Assembly: GCA_036507855.1 (NCBI GenBank)
Contig: DATCIJ010000176.1
Span: 1 to 5,173 of the forward strand
Direction of reading: 5' to 3'
Length of the DNA: 5,173 nucleotides
DNA from: JABWBJ01 sp036507855
GTDB taxonomy: Bacteria; Gemmatimonadota; Gemmatimonadetes; Gemmatimonadales; Gemmatimonadaceae
Shown: in pieces, positions 1-4,878 of the stretch
Position numbering within the stretch: position 1 is the first letter of the stretch
Layout: each line of letters starts with the position of its first letter
Position numbers and translations under genes: made by a program
The notes under the pieces: model-generated
The model's input: the letters and a program-made list of their open reading frames with translations, nothing else
Told to the model about the DNA's origin: nothing
Database searches by the model: none

Positions 1-436
1 TCGTGTAGTCCGCGCACACCGGCGCTACACGCAAGTGCGGATACTGGCGCGCCCGTTCGGCAGCCACCGCGGTGAGCTGCTCCATCGAGATGTCGACGGG
101 CACATACGCCGATGGATGGCGAAGATGGTCCAGCAGGATTCGGACCTTTACCCCGGCACCACTGCCGTACTCGATCAGCGCCGCGTGTTCGCCGCATCGT
201 GCCGCGATGTCCTCGGCGCGATGACGGAGGATTCCCAGCTCGGTGCGAGTGAGGTAGTACTCCGGCAGTTCGCAAATCGCCTCGAACAGCCGCGCGCCGG
301 CATGGTCGTAAAAGAGCTTCGGCGGAAGAGCCTTGGGATCACCGAGCAATCCGCGGAGCACCTCGGCACGGATGTTGTCCGTCGCCTGGTACTGGCCTAC
401 GCGAAGGCCGGCCGTGTTTCCAATTCGTATCGTCAT
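1..436 (-). CDS. egtD: EgtD, L-histidine N-alpha-methyltransferase (partial, C-terminal part missing)
   Basis: EgtD trimethylates the alpha-amino group of histidine with S-adenosylmethionine, giving hercynine, the first committed step of ergothioneine synthesis in the cytoplasm. The first 145 residues are present (family members are about 320 aa); the rest lies beyond base 1. Visible family signatures are PPKLFYDHAGARLFE at about 38-52, LPEYYLTRTE at 57-66, the SAM-binding glycine loop IEYGSGAGVK at 88-97, YVPVDIS at 111-117 and ADYT at 142-145. The start ATG (436-434) overlaps the egtB stop in an ATGA junction. No clear Shine-Dalgarno sequence precedes it, which points to translational coupling with egtB. 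The order egtB then egtD on one strand supports the call. The SAM loop reads EYGSG rather than the more usual ELGSG, a mild variation. The family assignment is firm; completeness downstream cannot be judged. Confidence 0.95.
   Translation of the reverse strand, partial: MTIRIGNTAGLRVGQYQATDNIRAEVLRGLLGDPKALPPKLFYDHAGARLFEAICELPEYYLTRTELGILRHRAEDIAARCGEHAALIEYGSGAGVKVRILLDHLRHPSAYVPVDISMEQLTAVAAERARQYPHLRVAPVCADYT
433..436 (-). promoter_or_regulatory. ATGA stop/start overlap coupling egtB to egtD
   Basis: The egtB stop TGA (435-433) and the egtD start ATG (436-434) share bases. This 4-bp overlap is a standard sign of one transcript with re-initiation at the second gene. No strong Shine-Dalgarno sequence sits before the egtD start, so its translation probably depends on ribosomes finishing egtB. 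Confidence 0.85.
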
Positions 437-1710
437 GCGCCGCTTGCCAGGCGAATTCCGCTGAACTGCCAGCGGGCTTCACTGGGGAAGAAGTTGCGGT
501 ACGTCAGTCGTGCGTGAGACTGTGGCGTCGCGCAGGACGCGCCCCGAAGCACCCACTGATCGCACATCCATTTGCCGTTGTACTCACCGATGGCTCCCGC
601 CGACGGCTGGAATCCCGGATACGCCACATACGCGCTTTGCGTCCATTGCCACGCGTCACCGTACCATTGTCCCGAACCACGATCAGCGTCGGGATGGAAT
701 CGGCCGCTGTCCACGAACGTCCCCTCAATCGGCTGGTGCGCCCCAACCGTTTCCCACTCGGCTTCCGTCGGCAGCCGGTGCCCTGACCAGCGGGCGTACG
801 CGTCCGCCTCGTAGTAGCTCAGGTGGCAGACGGGAAGCGACCGGTCGAGCTTGCCCTCTCCGGCGAGCGTGAACTCGTTCCAGCCGTCGCCGGCGCGCTC
901 CCAGTAGAGCGGAGCCGTCCATCCATGCTCGCGCACTGTCGCCCAGCCGTTCGATAGCCAGAACTCCGGACGCCGGTACCCGCCGTCTTCCATGAAGGCG
1001 AGATACTCGGCGTTGGTCACCAGTCGTGAGGCAATGCGAAACGGCTCGATGAAGACGCGGTGTGACGGCCCCTCGTTATCGAACGCGAAGCCGGTCCCGG
1101 TGTGGCCGAGGTGCCGGACGCCGGCAGCGAAGTCGCGCCATGTGAGCACGGTGGCACGTATTTCCCCCCTCCCATCTCCCTTCTCGAGTCTGTACGTCGG
1201 CCGCAACGGGTTCATCCAGAAGACGTGCTTGATGTCCGTCAGCAGGAGCTCCTGGTGCTGTTGCTCGTGGTGGATTCCCAATTCGATGATCTTCCAGGCG
1301 GGATGGTCCTGGTCGTCCGCGATCCGCTCGCAGAGTCGGCGCATGGCGTCGTCGACACGATCCCGGTACTCGAAGACTTCACTCACCGAGGGCCGCGTGA
1401 CCAGTCCGCGCTGCGCCCGGCAATGTCGTTCGCCCGCCTGCACGTAGTATGAGTTGAAGAGGAAGGCGTAGCGGGGATTGGGACTCACATAGTCCGGCAG
1501 ATGATCGGCCAGTACGAATGTCTCGAAGAACCAGCTCGTGTGCGCGAGGTGCCATTTCGTTGGACTCACGTCGGTCATGGTGCTGACCACGAAGTCCTCG
1601 ACCTGCAAGGGCGCGCACAGATTCACCGTCTGCTCGCGAACAGACTGGAACCGGTCAATGAGTCGTTTTTCCGGTCGACCTTGCACCGGAAGGGCAGCTG
1701 ATAGGGCCAT
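433..1710 (-). CDS. egtB: EgtB, ergothioneine biosynthesis sulfoxide synthase (probably cysteine-using type)
   Basis: EgtB is a non-haem iron enzyme that uses O2 to join hercynine to a thiol donor, forming a sulfoxide later cleaved to ergothioneine. The 425-residue protein has the full two-domain layout. The N-terminal DinB-like domain holds WHLAHTSWFFE (about 53-63, first iron ligand probably H57) and HEQQHQE (148-154, the HX3HXE motif, ligands H148 and H152). The C-terminal formylglycine-enzyme-like domain holds HRLPTEAEWE (311-320), GDAWQWT (351-357) and the VLRG/ARWQF region near the end. SYYVQAGERHCR at 87-98 carries a YY pair (88-89); its spacing to the iron ligands matches, as I recall the numbering, Y93/Y94 of the cysteine-using Chloracidobacterium enzyme. 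I chose ATG 1710 over an in-frame TTG at 1779 because homology begins soon after it and AGGCGG lies 7 nt upstream. The gene is transcribed divergently from the Rieske fusion gene. Confidence 0.96.
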   Translation of the reverse strand: MALSAALPVQGRPEKRLIDRFQSVREQTVNLCAPLQVEDFVVSTMTDVSPTKWHLAHTSWFFETFVLADHLPDYVSPNPRYAFLFNSYYVQAGERHCRAQRGLVTRPSVSEVFEYRDRVDDAMRRLCERIADDQDHPAWKIIELGIHHEQQHQELLLTDIKHVFWMNPLRPTYRLEKGDGRGEIRATVLTWRDFAAGVRHLGHTGTGFAFDNEGPSHRVFIEPFRIASRLVTNAEYLAFMEDGGYRRPEFWLSNGWATVREHGWTAPLYWERAGDGWNEFTLAGEGKLDRSLPVCHLSYYEADAYARWSGHRLPTEAEWETVGAHQPIEGTFVDSGRFHPDADRGSGQWYGDAWQWTQSAYVAYPGFQPSAGAIGEYNGKWMCDQWVLRGASCATPQSHARLTYRNFFPSEARWQFSGIRLASGA

Positions 1711-1808
1711 GCCAGAACCGCCTGCGGTTGTTATTTGAAGCGTCGCAATCAAACTCGCGGAACCCCCAAACGGTTCCAACGATTGGTCCCCCCACAGCGA
1801 ACCGTATC
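1711..1808. promoter_or_regulatory. Divergent intergenic control region between egtB and the Rieske fusion gene
   Basis: This 98-bp stretch must hold the start signals of both divergent genes unless promoters lie inside the coding sequences. A second inverted repeat, GGAACC-N7-GGTTCC (1759-1777), lies mid-region. GAACC occurs at 1715, 1760 and 1799 and inverted (GGTTC) at 1772. CCAA-CGA-TTGG (1776-1786) is a further small palindrome. I found no convincing -35/-10 pair on either strand, and no good Shine-Dalgarno sequence before the plus-strand ATG at 1809. The symmetric repeats make a shared operator plausible but unproven. Confidence 0.45.
1716..1729 (-). promoter_or_regulatory. Palindrome covering the egtB ribosome binding site
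   Basis: AACCGC-CT-GCGGTT is a perfect hyphenated inverted repeat. On the egtB strand it contains the AGGCGG ribosome binding site (1723-1718), 7 nt before the ATG at 1710. In the mRNA it could fold as a 5-bp stem with a CAGG tetraloop and partly hide that site; alternatively it is a DNA operator. The repeat is seen directly; the regulatory role is inferred. Confidence 0.4.
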
Positions 1809-2951
1809 ATGGCACCCAACCCAGACTGGTGCGACCTTGGGCCACTAGAGCGCTTTACCAGGGGCCCGCTGACCGCGGCGAAAATAGGGACCACTCGCGT
1901 GGTGATCACCCACCTGAACGGCGAGTTCGGCGCGCTGTCTGGCGTATGCAACCATGCCGGTGGGCCACTCGCCGAAGGCCGGCTGGATGGTGAGTACCTG
2001 GTCTGTCCCTGGCACAACTGGAAATACCACTGGCGGACGGGACTGGGCGAGCCGGGCTTTGAGGACGACGCCGTGCCGCGGTACGATGTCCGGGTTGTGG
2101 ACGGCAGGCTGCTCGTGTCAGCCCAGCCCGTTTCGAAACGAACGCATCGTCCGCATCCTCCGCACCCGGTGGCCCGAAAGGTGGAACGGGCACCCGGGCC
2201 GGTCCGCGTGCTCGGGATCTCGGCCACGAACATGGACGTGGCCAACCCGCGCTATTCCACGAGCGATGCCCTGCTGGCCGAGGCGATGCTGCAGGCGTCG
2301 TCGTTAGGCGCCGAGACCAGGACCATCCGGCTGGCCGAGCTCAGGTTCCGGCCGTGCGAGGGCTACTACTCCAAGAGTGCCCACGCCTGCACCTGGCCCT
2401 GTTCCATCACGCAGATGGATCCCGATGACCAGATGGAGCGGGTCTACGAGGGGATAGTCCATTGGGGCGACGTCATTCTGGTCGCCACGCCGATCCGGTG
2501 GGGCAACGCGAGTTCCCTCTACTACCGGATGGTCGAGCGGATGAACTGCGTCCAGAACCAGGTGACCATTGCCAACCGCGTGCTGCTCCGGAACAAGGTC
2601 GCCGGGTTCATCATCACCGGAGGCCAGGACAACGTGCAGGCGGTCGCGGGCCAGATGCTCGGCTTCTTCGCCGAAATAGGATGCCACTTCCCCCAGTTCC
2701 CGTACGTGGCCCACTCACGCGGGTGGACCGCCGAAGACATGGAGCGAAACGTCGAGGTGGTGAAGCAGAGCAAGGAACTGCGCGACGGAGCACGGAGCCT
2801 TGCCGCGCGCGCCATCGATCATGCGCAGCTCCTGCTGGATCACGAGCAGGCGCCTCACACGACGGAACGAGGCGGCCGCAAGGCGCATCGGCTTGTGCTC
2901 GAAGAACTCGGGAACGACGCGGGGACCGGCGAGGCTGTCGCTAATCCGTGA
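1809..2951 (+). CDS. Rieske [2Fe-2S] domain fused to a flavodoxin-like NADPH-dependent FMN reductase domain
   Basis: This 380-residue soluble protein joins two redox modules. Residues about 5-105 form a Rieske domain with both cluster motifs intact: C47-N-H49 and C66-P-W-H69, the CXH-X16-CXXH pattern that binds [2Fe-2S] with two Cys and two His. A His/Pro/Arg-rich linker (about 106-130) follows. From about 132 comes a flavodoxin fold of the NADPH-dependent FMN reductase / iron-sulfur flavoprotein type: strand VRVLGIS (132-138), a helix after STSDALLAEA, strand DVILVATPIRWGNASS (221-236), then the VERM helix. C183, C194 and C198 sit where iron-sulfur flavoproteins carry cluster ligands, but the spacing is not the classical compact one. 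I chose ATG 1809 over an in-frame TTG at 1728 because the Rieske homology starts near it; the Shine-Dalgarno sequence is weak. It is probably an internal flavin-to-Rieske electron carrier; the partner is unknown. No membrane segment or signal peptide is seen. Confidence 0.88.
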   Translation: MAPNPDWCDLGPLERFTRGPLTAAKIGTTRVVITHLNGEFGALSGVCNHAGGPLAEGRLDGEYLVCPWHNWKYHWRTGLGEPGFEDDAVPRYDVRVVDGRLLVSAQPVSKRTHRPHPPHPVARKVERAPGPVRVLGISATNMDVANPRYSTSDALLAEAMLQASSLGAETRTIRLAELRFRPCEGYYSKSAHACTWPCSITQMDPDDQMERVYEGIVHWGDVILVATPIRWGNASSLYYRMVERMNCVQNQVTIANRVLLRNKVAGFIITGGQDNVQAVAGQMLGFFAEIGCHFPQFPYVAHSRGWTAEDMERNVEVVKQSKELRDGARSLAARAIDHAQLLLDHEQAPHTTERGGRKAHRLVLEELGNDAGTGEAVANP

Positions 2952-3789
2952 GGAGGGCCGTGCACGCCTGGACAGCCGAGTCCAGGAAGGCGCGCACCTG
3001 GGTTGGCTGGGCCGACGCATCGGAGGCCAGGCGGGAGCCGGCAAGCACGGCGCCAGTCCAGCCGTCGGTATTCCACGTGCCGCCGCCCTCGAGCGGCGGC
3101 TTGGTTCGTTCCGGCCGCGGGGCCGGATATGCGTTCACGTAGAAGTAAGGCTCCGGGTACATCTCGTCTCCGGGTAGCATTCCAGCACCGCTCGTGCGAC
3201 CGGGAGCAATGTTGGCGAGGGTCGCGATGTCGAAGTGGTGAGGCCAGCAACGCACCTCGGAGCCGTTAATCCGACCTTTAAGCTCGCCCAGGAGCGCGGC
3301 AGCGTTTCCATACCAGTTTGCGAGCTCCGCAAAGTCGGCCGCTCGGCTGGAGTCGAACCCATCGCCTTTCGCCACGGGATGGGGCGGCAGATCATAGTGC
3401 CTGCGGAGCGTGAGACGACGGCCGTCCAGTCCGGCGGCAGCGAGCGACGCCCTCAGGGCGGTCTCCACCTGACCGGTGGTTGACCCATGGAAGGGGATCC
3501 TCTGACCGATTGAGCCATCGACCACGACGATGAGGGTCAGGTCCCGGGGTCGCACCGCGACTTTCACCGCATGGGAAAGGGCGCGCACTTCCCGTGAGCG
3601 AAGGGCCTCGTGCTTCGGGTCCCATCCAAGGTTCGTATGACTGTCGTCCGCTCGGGGGGTGAGATACGAGATCCCCATCGCGGTTGCGAACTGGGTGGCA
3701 TAGTGAAGCTGCAGGCGAGCGTCTTTGAGATCCCTGGCGATCGAAGGGTTCAGCGCCTGCCAGCTGGAGGCCGTGGATGCTGTTGCCAT
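2941..3789 (-). CDS. Uncharacterised protein, probable distant relative of DUF5996
   Basis: This 282-residue protein has no signal peptide or membrane segment, so it is probably cytoplasmic. I do not recognise a function. The layout resembles DUF5996 proteins: an N-terminal helix with LQLHYATQF (26-34), a beta strand and Arg-rich stretch with LSHAVKVAVRPRDLTLIV (71-88), a helix GQVETALRASLAAAGL (106-121), and a C-terminal core with NWYGNAAALLGELKGRI (158-174), CWPHHFDIATL (181-191), PGDEMYPEPYFYVNAYPAPR (206-225) and WTGAVL (244-249). In DUF5996 the equivalent stretches read roughly as a W/SFDLA strand and a PG...FYSYAYPEP stretch. This comparison is from memory and the identity is low. The ATG at 3789 is the first sensible start, but no clear Shine-Dalgarno sequence precedes it. 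Its tail overlaps that of the convergent Rieske fusion gene by 11 bp. Conserved His, Asp and Tyr could mark a binding pocket, which is speculation. Confidence 0.82.
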   Translation of the reverse strand: MATASTASSWQALNPSIARDLKDARLQLHYATQFATAMGISYLTPRADDSHTNLGWDPKHEALRSREVRALSHAVKVAVRPRDLTLIVVVDGSIGQRIPFHGSTTGQVETALRASLAAAGLDGRRLTLRRHYDLPPHPVAKGDGFDSSRAADFAELANWYGNAAALLGELKGRINGSEVRCWPHHFDIATLANIAPGRTSGAGMLPGDEMYPEPYFYVNAYPAPRPERTKPPLEGGGTWNTDGWTGAVLAGSRLASDASAQPTQVRAFLDSAVQACTALLTD

Positions 3790-3890
3790 GTCAGGGTTGT
3801 GACGGCTTTGGAAGTGGAGTCTTGTCAGCCGATTAAATCACGTTGTCAGAGTGTCTCGCGACCCATTTTGAGCCACCATTGCGGCGCAAG

Positions 3891-3918
3891 CTGACTCTGG
3901 CGCTACAAGTCGAATAAT
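3891..3918 (+). promoter_or_regulatory. Candidate sigma70-like promoter for the OmpA-like lipoprotein gene
   Basis: CTGACT (3891-3896, four of six matches to TTGACA) and AATAAT (3913-3918, five of six to TATAAT) are separated by 16 bp. Transcription would start near 3925 and leave a 5' leader of about 150 nt. This is the best pair in the region, but the match is moderate and promoter consensus in this organism is unknown. Confidence 0.35.
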
Positions 3919-4060
3919 ACCAACGCGTTGTGATGCCGGTCACAGAGGTTTTTCCGGTGTTACGGCTACGTTCCTCTTGCGTCCATTGTGACGATTGCGG
4001 CCCGCCGGGGAACGAACGGCGCCAAGGCCCCAACAACTCAGGAATCAACTTTTAGGAAGT

Positions 4061-4067
4061 GGGGGAG
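4061..4067 (+). promoter_or_regulatory. Strong ribosome binding site that decides the lipoprotein start
   Basis: GGGGGAG ends 6 nt before the ATG at 4074, an ideal distance. It rules against the in-frame GTG at 4059, which would lie upstream of this site and would add five residues to the signal peptide. Confidence 0.8.
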
Positions 4068-4073
4068 ATATCC

Positions 4074-4739
4074 ATGATCCGCAACATCGCATTGCTCGCC
4101 CTGGCGTCAACGGCCCTCAGCGCATGCGCTACGAAGGGATACGTTCGCAACCAGGTCGAGACGGGCATTGCTTCCGAGCGTAGCGCTCGTGAGGCAGCCG
4201 ATACCGACTTGAACGGCAAGGTGACGACGCTAGGCACGGACCTCAACTCGGTCAAGTCGGAAGTTGCGACGCTGCAGACCGACGTAGCGGCCCTCCGCCG
4301 CGACCTGACGGCGCTGCGCGATGAGTTCGGCGCGAAGATCACCGCGATGGAGAACGGGATGAAGTTCGCGTTCCCGGTGACGTTTGCATTCAACGATGCG
4401 GCAATTCGTGACGAGGACCGCGCGAGCCTGGATCGTTTCGCGCAGGTCGTTGGCAAGCACTACAGCGGCACCGTTGTGACGGTTGAAGGACATGCGGACC
4501 CGGCAGGGTCGCGGGCTTTTAACAAGACGCTGTCTCAGCATCGTGCCGAGTCGGTCGCAATGTACCTGACAACGGCTGGCTTGACTGGAGTGGAGCTTCG
4601 TCCGGTTGGCATGGGTGAGGATCGGCAGGTGGTGAAGGGTGCCGAGCGTGACGAGCCTGGCGCGCAGACGAACCGTCGCGTCGTGTTCATCGTGGAGTCG
4701 ACGGCCAACGGCCGCGTGATCTCCAGCATCCAGCCGTAA
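4074..4739 (+). CDS. Outer-membrane lipoprotein with heptad coiled coil and OmpA-like peptidoglycan-binding domain
   Basis: This 221-residue protein probably tethers the outer membrane to the cell wall. A short signal peptide ends in lipobox LSAC, with C18 as the lipidated residue; A19 follows, so there is no Asp +2 inner-membrane retention signal. Residues 46-85 form an uninterrupted heptad coiled coil (L46, V50, L53, L57, V60, V64, L67, V71, L74, L78, L81, F85 in exact 4-3 spacing), reminiscent of Braun's lipoprotein. The OmpA-like domain spans about 98-208: FPVTFAFNDAAI (100-111), EGHADPAGSRAFN (138-150), LSQHRAESVAMYL (153-165), VGMGE (178-182) and TNRRVVF (199-205). D142 and R157, 15 residues apart, match the Asp/Arg pair that holds diaminopimelate in the family. 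Start ATG 4074 has a strong ribosome binding site, and the gene is followed by a terminator, so it is probably monocistronic. It is Pal-like in function but longer because of the coiled coil. It has no porin barrel, and no Tol genes are adjacent. Confidence 0.93.
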   Translation: MIRNIALLALASTALSACATKGYVRNQVETGIASERSAREAADTDLNGKVTTLGTDLNSVKSEVATLQTDVAALRRDLTALRDEFGAKITAMENGMKFAFPVTFAFNDAAIRDEDRASLDRFAQVVGKHYSGTVVTVEGHADPAGSRAFNKTLSQHRAESVAMYLTTAGLTGVELRPVGMGEDRQVVKGAERDEPGAQTNRRVVFIVESTANGRVISSIQP

Positions 4740-4751
4740 CTTTTCGTGGGG

Positions 4752-4765
4752 CCTCCTTCGGGAGG
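4752..4765 (+). terminator. Small UUCG-tetraloop hairpin after the lipoprotein gene
   Basis: CCTCC-TTCG-GGAGG forms a 5-bp perfect stem closed by a C(UUCG)G loop, an extra-stable tetraloop, 12 nt after the stop codon. No T-run follows, so on its own it is more likely to protect the mRNA 3' end or assist the next hairpin than to terminate. Confidence 0.55.
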
Positions 4766-4773
4766 GTTCGCAG

Positions 4774-4813
4774 AAACAAGGGCCCGGGCGAAAGCTCCGG
4801 GCCCTTGTTTTCT
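4774..4813 (+). terminator. Strong intrinsic terminator, probably bidirectional
   Basis: CAAGGGCCCGG pairs perfectly with CCGGGCCCTTG. The stem continues as GC-GAAA-GC with a single bulged T, and outer AAA/TTT pairs flank it. The plus strand ends in a TTTT tract, and the minus strand in a shorter TTT tract, so it can serve both the lipoprotein gene and the convergent CBS gene. The GAAA loop is of the stable GNRA class. Confidence 0.88.
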
Positions 4814-4819
4814 TGCCAG

Positions 4820-4847
4820 GGTCGAGGGTCGAGGCTCGAGGCTCGAG
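4820..4847. repeat. Four tandem copies of a 7-bp repeat (GGTCGAG x2, GCTCGAG x2)
   Basis: Two copies of GGTCGAG (4820-4826, 4827-4833) are followed by two of GCTCGAG (4834-4840, 4841-4847), the pairs differing at one base. Another GGTCGAG lies at 4889-4895 inside the end of the CBS gene. The array lies between the terminator and the CBS stop codon. It is too short and has no spacers, so it is not CRISPR. Confidence 0.85.
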
Positions 4848-4878
4848 AATGTGACCCAAGGGCTCGAACCTCGAGCCT
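4832..4878. repeat. Imperfect 16-bp inverted repeat over the tandem array and the CBS stop codon
   Basis: AGGCTCGAGGCTCGAG (4832-4847) pairs with CTCGAACCTCGAGCCT (4863-4878) at 15 of 16 positions, with a 15-nt loop. The second arm reaches into the CBS stop codon (4879-4877). No T-run follows on either strand, so it does not look like a standard intrinsic terminator by itself. It may be a dispersed intergenic repeat or an mRNA-end stabiliser. Confidence 0.7.

Larger units (their letters stand above)
3790..4073. other. 284-bp divergent intergenic region
   Basis: No convincing gene is seen here. It separates the divergent DUF5996-like gene (minus) and the OmpA-like lipoprotein gene (plus), so it should hold both promoters. 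A candidate plus-strand promoter is listed separately. TTGTCAG occurs twice in direct orientation (3822-3828 and 3843-3849), 21 bp or two helical turns apart, and TGTCAG again at 3789-3794, overlapping the minus-strand start codon. An AT-rich patch with a TTTAAT on the minus strand (3837-3832) could be a -10 box for the minus-strand gene, but no matching -35 box was found. Confidence 0.5.

Noticed and set aside
510..872. Open frames of 80-120 codons on the plus strand inside egtB
   Set aside because: They are antisense to strongly conserved EgtB motifs, have Arg/Pro/Ser-rich composition typical of GC-rich shadow frames, and show no family signature.
992..1452. Two further plus-strand open frames of 116 and 151 codons
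   Set aside because: They lie opposite the iron-binding and central part of EgtB, with no recognisable domain and no good ribosome binding site.
1711..1808. Promoter boxes for egtB and the Rieske fusion gene
   Set aside because: No -35/-10 pair with acceptable match and spacing was found on either strand, so none is reported.
2304..2714. 136-codon minus-strand open frame inside the Rieske fusion gene
   Set aside because: It is antisense to the clear flavodoxin-like domain and has no recognisable motif.
3833..4048. 71-codon minus-strand open frame in the lipoprotein upstream region
   Set aside because: Composition is random-like, there is no convincing start signal, and it overlaps the candidate promoter and leader of the lipoprotein gene.
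4230..4859. 209-codon minus-strand open frame opposite the lipoprotein gene
   Set aside because: It runs antisense through the OmpA-like domain and through the terminator hairpins, is Arg/His-rich and lacks any domain signature.
4820..4878. Possible CRISPR or attachment site because of the repeats
   Set aside because: The units are only 7 bp with no unique spacers, and there is no integrase, cas gene or tRNA nearby.
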